Below, one piece after another: positions 7,185 through 12,885 of a stretch of DNA of 12,885 nucleotides. Every line of letters starts with the position of its first letter. The stretch's first letter is position 1. Position numbers and translations under genes: made by a program. Source of the DNA: JBDSSS01 sp038224055. Its GTDB lineage: Bacteria; Actinomycetota; Actinomycetes; Actinomycetales; Dermatophilaceae. The notes beneath the pieces were generated by a model. The model ran no database searches, was not told the origin of the DNA, and worked only from the letters and a program-made list of their open reading frames with translations. The stretch spans positions 1 to 12,885 of the forward strand of contig JBBRGO010000070.1 of the NCBI GenBank assembly GCA_038224055.1, read 5' to 3'.

Positions 7185-8279
7185 ATGATCCAGTGGCGCT
7201 CCGCGGTCGTCGTCGAGGTGCGGTCCCGGTGGGCGGGCGCCGTGGAGTATGCCGCCCAGCTCGCCTCCGGTGAGCGCGTCCGGGCCCTCGGCTACCTCGA
7301 CGCCGTCGGAGAGCTCCCTCCCGGCGCCACGGTCCTGCTCAACACGACGGCTCTCGAACGCGGCCTCGGGACCGGGGGGCTCGCGATCGTCGTCGCCTCC
7401 CCCGACCACGTCCCCGACCCGGTCGCGGACGTGCGCGACGTCCCCGGCCACGTCGTCAAGGCGCGCTACACCGGCAGCCAGACGATGGTGCTCGGGGTCG
7501 ACGAGCAGGACAGCGAGCACCACGAGAGGTTGCGCGACGCGGACGACCTCGGTGGGCTACCGGTCGTCGTCGCCGATCTGCACTCGGCCCTGCCGGCCGT
7601 CCTCGCCGGGCTGCGCGACGCGCGGCCGGGGCTGCGCGTCGCCTACGTCATGACCGACGGCGGCGCCCTGCCGATCGCCTTCTCGCGCACCGTCGCCGGG
7701 CTGCGGCAAGCCGGCTGGCTGGCGGCGTCGATCACCGTGGGCCAGGCACACGGTGGCGACCTCGAGGCCGTCAACGTGCACACCGGCCTGCTCGCGGCGC
7801 ATCACGTCGTCGGTGCCGACGTCGTCGTCGTCAGCCAGGGACCGGGCAACCTCGGCACCGGCACCCGGTGGGGATTCTCGGGCACCTCCGCCGGTGAGGC
7901 GGTCAACGCCGCGGGCACCCTGCGCGGGCGGCCGGTGTGCTCGCTCCGCCTCTCCGAGGCGGACCCGCGCGAGCGGCACCGCGGCGTGTCGCACCACAGC
8001 CTCACGGCATACGGTCGCGTCGCGCTCGTGGCCGCAGACGTCGTCGCCCCGGTGCTGCCCGGCGAGGTGGGCGCGCAGGTGCGAGCGCAGGCGCAGGCAC
8101 TCTGCGACGGGTCAGCGGGGCGGCTCCGCCTGCACGAGGTGGGCTGCGAAGGGCTCGACGACGCGCTCCGGGACACCCCGGTGCCGCTGTCCACGATGGG
8201 CCGGGGATACGACGACGACCGCGCGAGCTTCCTCGGCGCGGCCGTCGCGGGGCGTCATGCCGCCCGGCTCGTCTCCTGA
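7185..8279 (+). CDS. DUF3866 family protein of unknown function
   Basis: 364-residue protein that I recognise as the actinobacterial DUF3866 family; no biochemical role is known to me. Conserved-looking Gly-rich blocks are LLNTTALERGLGTGG at 51-65, KARYTGSQTMVLGVDEQ at 92-108, VADLHSALPAVLAGL at 129-143, YVMTDGGALPIAFSRTV at 154-170, QGPGNLGTGTRWGFSG at 218-233 and ERHRGVSHHSLTAYGRVAL at 263-281. There is no signal peptide or membrane segment, so it is probably cytosolic. The ATG at 7185 is chosen because it starts the family-typical N-terminus (MIQWRSAVVVEV) and sits behind a well-placed -10. It is the only full plus-strand gene, divergent from pafB and ending 16 bp from the convergent FKBP gene. 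Confidence 0.88.
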   Translation: MIQWRSAVVVEVRSRWAGAVEYAAQLASGERVRALGYLDAVGELPPGATVLLNTTALERGLGTGGLAIVVASPDHVPDPVADVRDVPGHVVKARYTGSQTMVLGVDEQDSEHHERLRDADDLGGLPVVVADLHSALPAVLAGLRDARPGLRVAYVMTDGGALPIAFSRTVAGLRQAGWLAASITVGQAHGGDLEAVNVHTGLLAAHHVVGADVVVVSQGPGNLGTGTRWGFSGTSAGEAVNAAGTLRGRPVCSLRLSEADPRERHRGVSHHSLTAYGRVALVAADVVAPVLPGEVGAQVRAQAQALCDGSAGRLRLHEVGCEGLDDALRDTPVPLSTMGRGYDDDRASFLGAAVAGRHAARLVS

Positions 8280-8295
8280 ACGCGGGTGGAGCGCC

Positions 8296-8682
8296 TCAGC
8301 GCACGTCGTCGAGGTCGACGACGAAGATGAGCGTCTCACCGGGAGCGATCGCGGCGCCGGCGCCGCGGTCGCCGTAGCCGAGGTGGGCGGGGATGGTCAG
8401 CTTGCGCCGGCCGCCGACCTTCATCCCCTCGATACCGCGGTCCCAGCCCTGGATGACCCGGCCGGCACCGAGCGGGAACTCCAGCGGGGCGCCGCGTCCC
8501 CACGAGGAGTCGAACTCCTCGCCGGTGGAGTGGGCGACCCCGACGTAGTGGGCGCTGACGGTGTGGCCGGCCCTGGCCTCCGGGCCGTCGCCCTCGATGA
8601 GGTCCTCGATGACGAGGTCGGCGGGCGTGTCCCCCTCGGGGAAGTCGATCTCGGGCTTGGTGCGGTTGGCGTCGAGTGCCAT
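8296..8682 (-). CDS. FKBP-type peptidyl-prolyl isomerase, cytosolic single domain
   Basis: 128-residue FKBP, predicted to catalyse cis-trans isomerisation of X-Pro bonds in the cytosol. It has no signal peptide. The binding-pocket residues known from human FKBP12 can all be placed: Tyr46, Phe57-Asp58 (in EFDSSWGRG), Phe69, Val76-Ile77, Trp80 (RVIQGWD), Tyr103 (GYGDRG) and Phe120 near the C-terminus (LIFVVDLDDV). The ATG at 8682 is preceded by AAAGGA (8693-8698) at 10 nt. It follows the larger FKBP lipoprotein gene by 90 bp and could be cotranscribed with it. It resembles that protein's second domain closely, suggesting an old duplication. Confidence 0.95.
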   Translation of the reverse strand: MALDANRTKPEIDFPEGDTPADLVIEDLIEGDGPEARAGHTVSAHYVGVAHSTGEEFDSSWGRGAPLEFPLGAGRVIQGWDRGIEGMKVGGRRKLTIPAHLGYGDRGAGAAIAPGETLIFVVDLDDVR

Positions 8683-8691
8683 CGGTGCGGG

Positions 8692-8704
8692 GTCCTTTCA
8701 GGAC
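8692..8704 (-). promoter_or_regulatory. Small hairpin covering the FKBP Shine-Dalgarno
   Basis: GTCCT (8692-8696) and AGGAC (8700-8704) form a 5-bp stem with a 3-nt loop that contains the AAAGGA ribosome binding site of the cytosolic FKBP gene. Partial masking of the site is possible but the stem is short. Confidence 0.3.
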
Positions 8705-8772
8705 GGCGGTGTGGAAGTCAGTCAGTCTGTCAGGCCGCGGATTCGAGCGACCGGGCTACCAGACGTGCGGTC

Positions 8773-9756
8773 TCAGTACGCGTCGAGGATGTCGACGACG
8801 AAGACGAGCGTGTCGGTGCCGCTGATCTTGGGCGCGCTGCCCGCGGTGCCGTAACCCTCGGCCGGCGGGATGACGAGCAGCACCCGGCTGCCGACCTTCT
8901 TGCCGACGAGGGCCTTGTCCCAGCCGGGGATGACCTGGCCGACCCCGATCGGGAAGTCCGCGGCGGCGCCACGCTCCCACGAGGAGTCGAAGACGCTGCC
9001 GTCCTTCCAGAGCAGGCCGTGGTACTGCGCGACGAGCGTCTGGCCGGACTTCACGGCCGCGCCCTTGCCCTCGACGAGGATGGCCTCCTTGAGGGAGGAC
9101 GGGGCCGTGGTCTTGGGGACGGTCACGGTCGGGGCCTTCGTCGGACCGTCGGGGAAGGTCACGGTGGGCAGCCCGGCCGGGCTCGGGGTCTGGGCGCCGT
9201 CGATCTGGGTGAGGCCGGTGCGCACGTCGGCGACGTCCGCGACGACGACGATGGTGTCGGTGGGAGCGACGCCGAGCTGCTCGTTGCCGGCGGCGCCGAA
9301 GCCCTTCTCCGGCGGGATGCTGAAGACGACTCGGGAGTCCTTCTTGACCCCGACGAGGCCCGCGGTGAAGCCGGGCAGCAGGTCCGGACGGGCCAGCCGG
9401 TAGCTCTCGGTCGCACGGCCGTCCGCGAAGCCGTCGTCGAGCAGCTTGCCCGACGTGCCGTTGAAGATCTGCACCTTGACCCCGACCGTGTCAGCCTTCG
9501 TCGAGGCGTCACCGGAGCCGGGGGTGAGGACCTTCTTCTCGACCGTCGTGGTGCTGACCGGCTTCGACGTGAACGTCACCTTGGGGGCCGTCTTGAGGTC
9601 GACGGCGCCGGTCGCGGTCACCCCGGACAGCGCGGCGGAGACCGTCGCGGACGTCGTGGCGCCGGCTCCGGATCCCGAGGAGGAGCCGCACGCGGTGAGC
9701 AGCGACAGGGCGAGCGCGGCGGCGGCGGCACTCAGGACAGGGCGATTGGGACGCAC
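8773..9756 (-). CDS. Two-domain FKBP-type peptidyl-prolyl isomerase lipoprotein
   Basis: 327-residue secreted, lipid-anchored FKBP. The N-terminus is a lipoprotein signal (RPNR, hydrophobic Ala/Leu stretch, lipobox LTAC with Cys23), followed by a Ser/Gly linker. Domain 1 (about 71-178) has the FKBP pattern but lacks the FDSS motif and carries Phe130 and Phe153 where Trp and Tyr are usual, so it is probably not catalytic. A Pro/Thr-rich linker (about 190-222) leads to domain 2 (225-327), which keeps Tyr245, Phe256-Asp257, Phe268, Val275-Ile276, Trp279, Tyr302 and Phe319. The start is GTG 9756, with GAAAG (9766-9770) 9 nt upstream; the open frame continues far into pafA, but that part has no signal peptide logic. 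A role in folding exported proteins is inferred. Confidence 0.93.
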   Translation of the reverse strand: MRPNRPVLSAAAAALALSLLTACGSSSGSGAGATTSATVSAALSGVTATGAVDLKTAPKVTFTSKPVSTTTVEKKVLTPGSGDASTKADTVGVKVQIFNGTSGKLLDDGFADGRATESYRLARPDLLPGFTAGLVGVKKDSRVVFSIPPEKGFGAAGNEQLGVAPTDTIVVVADVADVRTGLTQIDGAQTPSPAGLPTVTFPDGPTKAPTVTVPKTTAPSSLKEAILVEGKGAAVKSGQTLVAQYHGLLWKDGSVFDSSWERGAAADFPIGVGQVIPGWDKALVGKKVGSRVLLVIPPAEGYGTAGSAPKISGTDTLVFVVDILDAY

Positions 9757-9810
9757 AGGCAAGAACTTTCGGTCGGTTCGGGCGACGCGCCCGGTGATCA
9801 GAGCCCCGTC

Positions 9811-9816
9811 ACTGTA
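9811..9816 (-). promoter_or_regulatory. Candidate -10 element for the FKBP lipoprotein gene
   Basis: The minus strand reads TACAGT, identical to the candidate -10 of pafA, about 55 nt upstream of GTG 9756. The predicted leader is about 48 nt. The -35 region is not recognisable. Confidence 0.35.
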
Positions 9817-9863
9817 ACCCGCTGACCTAGGAGGGTCCTTGCCGTCGGCTGTGAGAAGCGACC

Positions 9864-9889
9864 CCACCCCGGGGTGGCCGGTGACGGCC
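9864..9889 (-). terminator. Overlapping hairpins after pafA, possible terminator
   Basis: Immediately downstream of the pafA stop (minus strand) are GGCCG-TCAC-CGGCC (9876-9889) and the perfect palindrome CCACCCCGGGGTGG (9864-9877). They share two bases, so only one can form fully at a time. There is no U-tract. Because a promoter-like element for the next gene follows, partial termination here is plausible. Confidence 0.4.
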
Positions 9890-9893
9890 CGAC

Positions 9894-11285
9894 TCAGAGC
9901 GGACGGTGCCCGACCCCGGACCGCTCGATCGACTCCATCAACCGGTCCACCCGCTCGTCGACGGCGGCGAACGGGTCCTTGCAGAGCACGGTGCGCTGGG
10001 CCTGGTCGTTGAGCTTGAGGTGGACCCAGTCGACGGTGAAGTCGCGGCCGTTGGCCTGCGCGGCGCGGATGAAGTCCCCGCGAAGCTTGGCCCGGGTCGT
10101 CTGGGGTGGGCGCACCTTCGCCTCGAAGACCTCGAGGTCCGTGGCGACCCGCGCTGCCCGACCGTGGCGTTGGAGCAGGTAGAACAGCCCACGGCGGCGG
10201 TTGATGTCGTGGTAGGCGAGGTCGAGCTGGAGGACGCGCGAGTCCGACAGCTCGAGACCGTGCCGCTCCCGGTAGCGCTCGATCATCCGGTGCTTGATGA
10301 CCCAGTCGATCTCGGTGTCGATCTCCCCGAGGTCCCCCCGACCGATCGCGTCGAGGGCCCGTCCCCAGAGGTCGATGACCTGCTTGGTGTCCGGGCTGTC
10401 CATCCCCTCGCGGTCGACCATCTCGACCACCTTGTCGAGGAACTCGCGCTGCATGTCGAGCGCAGACAGCTCCCGCCCGTTGGCGAGCCGGACCGTCGCG
10501 TGACCCGTGGTGTCGTGGCTCATCGTCCGGATCGCCCGGATCGGGTTCTCCAGGGTGAGGTCGCGCATGACGACGCCGGACTCGATCAGCCGAAGCACGA
10601 GGTCGGCGCTGCCGACCTTGAGCAGGCTGGTGGTCTCCGACATGTTCGAGTCCCCGACGATGACGTGGAGGCGCCGGTACTTCTCGGCGTCCGCGTGGGG
10701 CTCGTCGCGGGTGTTGATGATCGGGCGCGAGCGGGTCGTCGCCGACGAGACCCCTTCCCATATGTGGTCGGCCCGCTGGCTCACCGTGAAGTGCGCCCCA
10801 TGGGCCGTCGTCGCGACCTTGCCCGCGCCGCAGATGATCTGGCGGCTGATGAGGAACGGGATGAACATGTCGGAGACGCGCTGGAAGTCCCCCCCTCGGC
10901 CGAAGAGGTAGTTCTCGTGGCAGCCGTAGGAGTTGCCGGCGGAGTCGGTGTTGTTCTTGAAGACGTAGATCTCACCCTCGACACCGTCCTCGCGCAGCCG
11001 CGTCTGGGCGTCCTCGACGAGGCCTTCGAGGATCCGCTCCCCCGCCTTGTCCTGGATCACGAGCTCGCGCACCGAGTCGCACTCGGCGGTGGCGTACTCG
11101 GGGTGCGAGCCGACGTCGAGGTAGAGGCGGGCACCGTTGCCGAGGAAGACGTTGCTCGAGCGCCCCCAGGCGACGACGCGACGGAACAGGTAGCGGGCGA
11201 CCTCGTCCGGCGTCAGCCGTCGCTGGCCCTGCGTCGTGCAGGTGACGCCGTACTCGTTCTCGATCCCGAAGATCCGCCGCTCCAT
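9894..11285 (-). CDS. pafA: PafA, Pup-protein ligase
   Basis: 463-residue Pup ligase (EC 6.3.1.19). It uses ATP to phosphorylate the C-terminal glutamate of Pup and joins it to substrate lysines, marking proteins for the actinobacterial proteasome. The fold is glutamine-synthetase-like. The metal-binding motif GIENEYG (7-13, Glu9) and the catalytic Asp57 in YLDVGSHPEYATAECD are present, followed by the conserved NNTDSAGNSYGCHEN segment (about 110-124) and the TRDEPHADAEKYRRLH block. The C-terminal small domain (about 400-463) contains FTVDWVHLKLNDQ. Length and start match the family. PafA is preferred over the related depupylase Dop because there is no Dop-type N-terminal loop. ATG 11285 lacks a Shine-Dalgarno but sits 6 nt after a TACAGT element. 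No pup, dop or prcAB gene is in the window. Confidence 0.97.
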   Translation of the reverse strand: MERRIFGIENEYGVTCTTQGQRRLTPDEVARYLFRRVVAWGRSSNVFLGNGARLYLDVGSHPEYATAECDSVRELVIQDKAGERILEGLVEDAQTRLREDGVEGEIYVFKNNTDSAGNSYGCHENYLFGRGGDFQRVSDMFIPFLISRQIICGAGKVATTAHGAHFTVSQRADHIWEGVSSATTRSRPIINTRDEPHADAEKYRRLHVIVGDSNMSETTSLLKVGSADLVLRLIESGVVMRDLTLENPIRAIRTMSHDTTGHATVRLANGRELSALDMQREFLDKVVEMVDREGMDSPDTKQVIDLWGRALDAIGRGDLGEIDTEIDWVIKHRMIERYRERHGLELSDSRVLQLDLAYHDINRRRGLFYLLQRHGRAARVATDLEVFEAKVRPPQTTRAKLRGDFIRAAQANGRDFTVDWVHLKLNDQAQRTVLCKDPFAAVDERVDRLMESIERSGVGHRPL

Positions 11286-11307
11286 GCCGCAACTGTAGGC
11301 GGCAACT
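11286..11307 (-). promoter_or_regulatory. Leaderless-type pafA promoter core with nested repeats
   Basis: The minus strand reads TACAGT (plus 11292-11297) 6 nt before ATG 11285, so transcription should begin at or next to the start codon. The element is bracketed by GCCGCAACT (11286-11294) and GCGGCAACT (11299-11307), a direct repeat with one mismatch and 13-bp period. Their GCCGC/GCGGC ends also form an inverted repeat. A regulator site is possible. Confidence 0.45.
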
Positions 11308-11349
11308 CGCGAACGGGCCGGGAACGACCTGGGCCCGAGCCGGACATCC

Positions 11350-11364
11350 GAGGGGTCACCCCTC
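11350..11364 (-). terminator. Hairpin after the ferritin-like gene, probable terminator
   Basis: GAGGGG (11350-11355) and CCCCTC (11359-11364) form a perfect 6-bp stem with a 3-nt loop, about 26 nt past the ferritin-like stop on the minus strand and before the pafA promoter core. There is no U-tract, as is frequent in high-GC actinobacteria. Confidence 0.45.
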
Positions 11365-11389
11365 TTCCGCCCGACCCGGCTCCCGAGGA

Positions 11390-12316
11390 TCAGCTGTTGT
11401 CGTCGCTGATGTGCACCGGCCCGTTGACACCGTTGGGGAAGAAGCCTCCGCGGTCGACCGAGGCCGGGTTGAGATAGGTGATGTTGAGCACCTGTCCGGG
11501 GGTGCGGCTGAACGCGATGCCGTTGGAGTCGGTGGGCACCAGGTTGGGGTGGCCCTTCACCTTGATGCCCTGGTCGAGGTCAGTCCGCCCGTCGAGGCTG
11601 TCACGGGCGTTGGAGATCTTGCCGGCCTCCTTTGCCAGCCCGCGCTCGTAGAGGGCGTTGCGGATGATGCCGGCGTGGTAGGCCTCGACGGCGAGGATCC
11701 CCGCCGCGGCTTCCAGGTAGGTGGCGTTGGTGATGAGTGGCGCCGCGCCCTTGTAGGCCGTGACTCCCACGTCCTCGAAGATGAAGGCCCCGAGCAGGAA
11801 GTTGTCGTCGTTGGCGAACGGGTCGAATCTCTGCCCGGGTCGGATCAGTCCCGCCGCCACGGCGGCGCTCGTGAAGCTGTTCTGGAGGTCGATCGCCGGC
11901 TGTGACACCTTGGCCGACCCGAGCGCGGCGCGCAGGAAGGCCACGTGTGCCGTCTCGTCACCTGCGATCTCCTCCGCGTAGCGGCGGACGGAGGCGCTGC
12001 GGAAGGGCACCCGGTGGCCACCGGTGACGCCGCCCATCGGGCCCTTGCCGTGGGTCTGGGAGGCGGGGAGTCCGCAGCCGTGGACGGCGTAGGAGTAGAA
12101 CTGCGCCTCGAGGTACTCGAGGTTGAGGGCGAAGTTGAGCACCGCGGCGTCGCTCACCCCGTCGGCCCGCGCCGACGACGGAGCGGCAGCCACCAAGGCG
12201 GCCGATCCGGCCAGTGCCATTCCTCCCAACCCTGCGGCCCTGAGGAAGTTTCGGCGGTCGCGGTCGTTCTCGGCACTGCGTTCGATGAGGTCGGCCACCA
12301 TCTTTTTTCCGAACAC
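11390..12316 (-). CDS. Ferritin-like domain protein with Tat signal peptide
   Basis: 308-residue protein that I assign to the Ferritin_2-type family (related to desiccation-associated Pcc13-62-like proteins). The N-terminus has a twin-arginine signal: DRRNFLRAAG with Arg21-Arg22, a hydrophobic stretch to about residue 46, and a likely cleavage site after SSARA (51). The mature part has a helical-bundle pattern with possible metal ligands in NLEYLEAQF (Glu67, Glu70), GDETAHVAF (Glu121, His124), FIFEDVG and VEAYHAG. The start is GTG 12316, set by AAGGAG (12322-12327) 5 nt upstream; the frame remains open to 12613 but that region looks like spacer. Iron storage, oxidation or a stress role is not demonstrated. 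It is upstream of pafA and divergent from the DivIVA-like gene. Confidence 0.88.
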   Translation of the reverse strand: MFGKKMVADLIERSAENDRDRRNFLRAAGLGGMALAGSAALVAAAPSSARADGVSDAAVLNFALNLEYLEAQFYSYAVHGCGLPASQTHGKGPMGGVTGGHRVPFRSASVRRYAEEIAGDETAHVAFLRAALGSAKVSQPAIDLQNSFTSAAVAAGLIRPGQRFDPFANDDNFLLGAFIFEDVGVTAYKGAAPLITNATYLEAAAGILAVEAYHAGIIRNALYERGLAKEAGKISNARDSLDGRTDLDQGIKVKGHPNLVPTDSNGIAFSRTPGQVLNITYLNPASVDRGGFFPNGVNGPVHISDDNS

Positions 12317-12321
12317 GGTCA

Positions 12322-12327
12322 CTCCTT
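12322..12327 (-). promoter_or_regulatory. Ribosome binding site of the ferritin-like gene
   Basis: The minus strand reads AAGGAG 5 nt before GTG 12316. It excludes the in-frame upstream GTG at 12322, which overlaps it, and the much longer open frame. Confidence 0.75.
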
Positions 12328-12339
12328 GTGAGATGTGGT

Positions 12340-12378
12340 GCTCCGCTGTGGCGCAAGCCGGGAGTCGTCGTGCGGAGC
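12340..12378 (-). promoter_or_regulatory. Stem-loop in the presumed leader of the ferritin-like gene
   Basis: GCTCCGC (12340-12346) pairs with GCGGAGC (12372-12378). Inside is a small GGC/GCC stem around 12350-12359. The structure lies 24-62 nt upstream of GTG 12316. It may be a leader structure or an operator; its sequence matches no riboswitch class that I recognise. Confidence 0.35.
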
Positions 12379-12452
12379 CCGCGACGTGATCCCCCCGAAA
12401 GGCGTGCTTGAGGTGTTCGTAGCCCGCGGCCTCCCGGATTGGCGGCCCGCTC

Positions 12453-12502
12453 GCACCCCCGGGCGGACGCTGGTCCGCGTACATGCACCCCCTCGCGGAC
12501 GC
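12453..12502. repeat. Pair of 18-bp direct repeats with alternative inverted arms
   Basis: GCACCCCCGGGCGGACGC (12453-12470) and GCACCCCCTCGCGGACGC (12485-12502) agree at 16 of 18 positions with a 32-bp period. Between them GTCCGCG (12473-12479) can pair either with GCGGAC to its left (12463-12468) or with CGCGGAC to its right (12494-12500). They sit in the spacer between the divergent ferritin-like and DivIVA-like genes. Confidence 0.7.
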
Positions 12503-12545
12503 ATCGCTCAGAACGCATGGCCGCTGCTGCACAATGAAGAACCTC

Positions 12546-12560
12546 CCCGCGCTGTGCGGG
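12546..12560 (+). promoter_or_regulatory. Hairpin upstream of the DivIVA-like gene
   Basis: CCCGC (12546-12550) and GCGGG (12556-12560) form a 5-bp stem with a 5-nt loop, ending 30 nt before ATG 12591. It could be in the leader of that gene or be part of its control region. Confidence 0.3.
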
Positions 12561-12590
12561 CCGTCGGGAACTACCTCGTATTGGACGGAA

Positions 12591-12885
12591 ATGATCGACA
12601 GACCCCACTTCAAGTTCTCCCGGCGCGGCTACGAGACCGAGGAGGTCGACTCCTTCATCGAGTCCCAGAACCGCACCCTGCAGGCAGCCAAGAAGGACGC
12701 CGCGGAGCGGAGCGTGGAGCTGACCCGGCTCAACGCGGCCCTCACCGACCTGCGCGGACAGCTCGGGCAGCAGTCCCGCGTCATGGCGGACCTGAAGCAG
12801 CAGAGCACGCCCGCGCCGAGACAGACCTTCGCCGACGTCGGCGAGCGCGTGGGCCAGATCCTCACCCTCGCCGACGCGGAGGCCA
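12591..12885 (+). CDS. DivIVA-like coiled-coil protein (N-terminal part only)
   Basis: The first 98 codons of a gene that runs off the right edge without a stop. The N-terminus carries the DivIVA-type pattern FKFSRRGYETEEVDSFIESQ (8-27), typical of proteins that bind curved membrane or organise polar growth in actinobacteria. A Lys/Glu/Ala/Leu-rich coiled-coil-like stretch follows (about 28-70). The segment FADVGERVGQILTLADAEA (80-98) resembles one found in long actinobacterial coiled-coil proteins related to Scy/FilP or DivIVA. ATG 12591 has only a weak GGACGGAA upstream. The full length and role cannot be told from this fragment. It is divergent from the ferritin-like gene. Confidence 0.75.
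   Translation, partial: MIDRPHFKFSRRGYETEEVDSFIESQNRTLQAAKKDAAERSVELTRLNAALTDLRGQLGQQSRVMADLKQQSTPAPRQTFADVGERVGQILTLADAEA

Noticed and set aside
8280..8295. Bidirectional terminator between the convergent DUF3866 and FKBP genes
   Set aside because: The gap is only 16 bp and the best stem, GCGC-CTCA-GCGC, is 4 bp and overlaps the FKBP stop, which is too weak to call.
8738..8765. GGATTCGAGCGACC resembling a tRNA T-arm
   Set aside because: The arms flanking the TTCGAGC loop do not pair and no other tRNA arms are found.
9906..11477. Long plus-strand open frame (about 520 codons) opposite pafA
   Set aside because: Low-complexity antisense translation; pafA is unambiguous on the other strand.
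12317..12590. Possible iron-regulator (DtxR/IdeR-type) box upstream of the ferritin-like gene
   Set aside because: The spacer has no AT-rich palindrome of that type.
12317..12613. N-terminal extension of the ferritin-like gene to ATG 12613
   Set aside because: It would bury the twin-arginine signal about 100 residues inside the protein and overlap the divergent gene; a strong AAGGAG precedes GTG 12316.

Overview
This window is high-GC DNA with the codon usage, leaderless or GTG starts and gene order of an actinobacterium. The order resembles the mycobacterial block pafA-pafB-pafC-tatA-tatC-helY. Extra genes (two FKBP prolyl isomerases, a DUF3866 gene, a DAG-kinase-like gene) suggest Micrococcales, perhaps Intrasporangiaceae. 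That family placement is inference, not something I could test.

Layout from left to right. Positions 1-7083 hold a minus-strand run, listed in transcription order from right to left: pafB, pafC, tatA, tatC, a lipid kinase and helY, which runs off the left edge. pafB/pafC and kinase/helY each overlap by 4 nt (ATGA). A separate promoter probably restarts transcription ahead of tatA. From 7185 to 8279 a DUF3866 gene is read on the plus strand, divergent from pafB and convergent with the next block. From 8296 to 11285 lie, on the minus strand, a small cytosolic FKBP, a two-domain FKBP lipoprotein and pafA, the Pup ligase. From 11390 to 12316 is a ferritin-like protein with a Tat signal, also on the minus strand. 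A structured 274-bp divergent spacer separates it from the start of a DivIVA-like coiled-coil gene (plus strand, cut by the right edge).

How the genes fit together: PafA attaches the small protein Pup to substrates for the actinobacterial proteasome. Despite their names, PafB and PafC form a WYL-domain transcriptional activator of the mycobacterial DNA-damage response. TatA and TatC form the core of the twin-arginine translocase, and the ferritin-like protein at the right end is a likely substrate. HelY is a Ski2-like RNA helicase. The FKBPs are folding helpers, one in the cytosol and one lipid-anchored outside.

The coding content is mostly a recognisable, conserved actinobacterial block, and I found no obviously new multigene system, CRISPR array, tRNA, rRNA, insertion sequence or phage gene. 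The more unusual signals are smaller. They are a paired 18-bp repeat with alternative hairpins in the right-hand spacer, an in-frame 12-bp repeat that shapes the pafB/pafC junction, an Arg-Gly-rich linker inside HelY, leaderless-type promoters at pafA and DUF3866, and an apparent excess of the heptamer GGCATAC. No gene-free stretch exceeds 300 bases.
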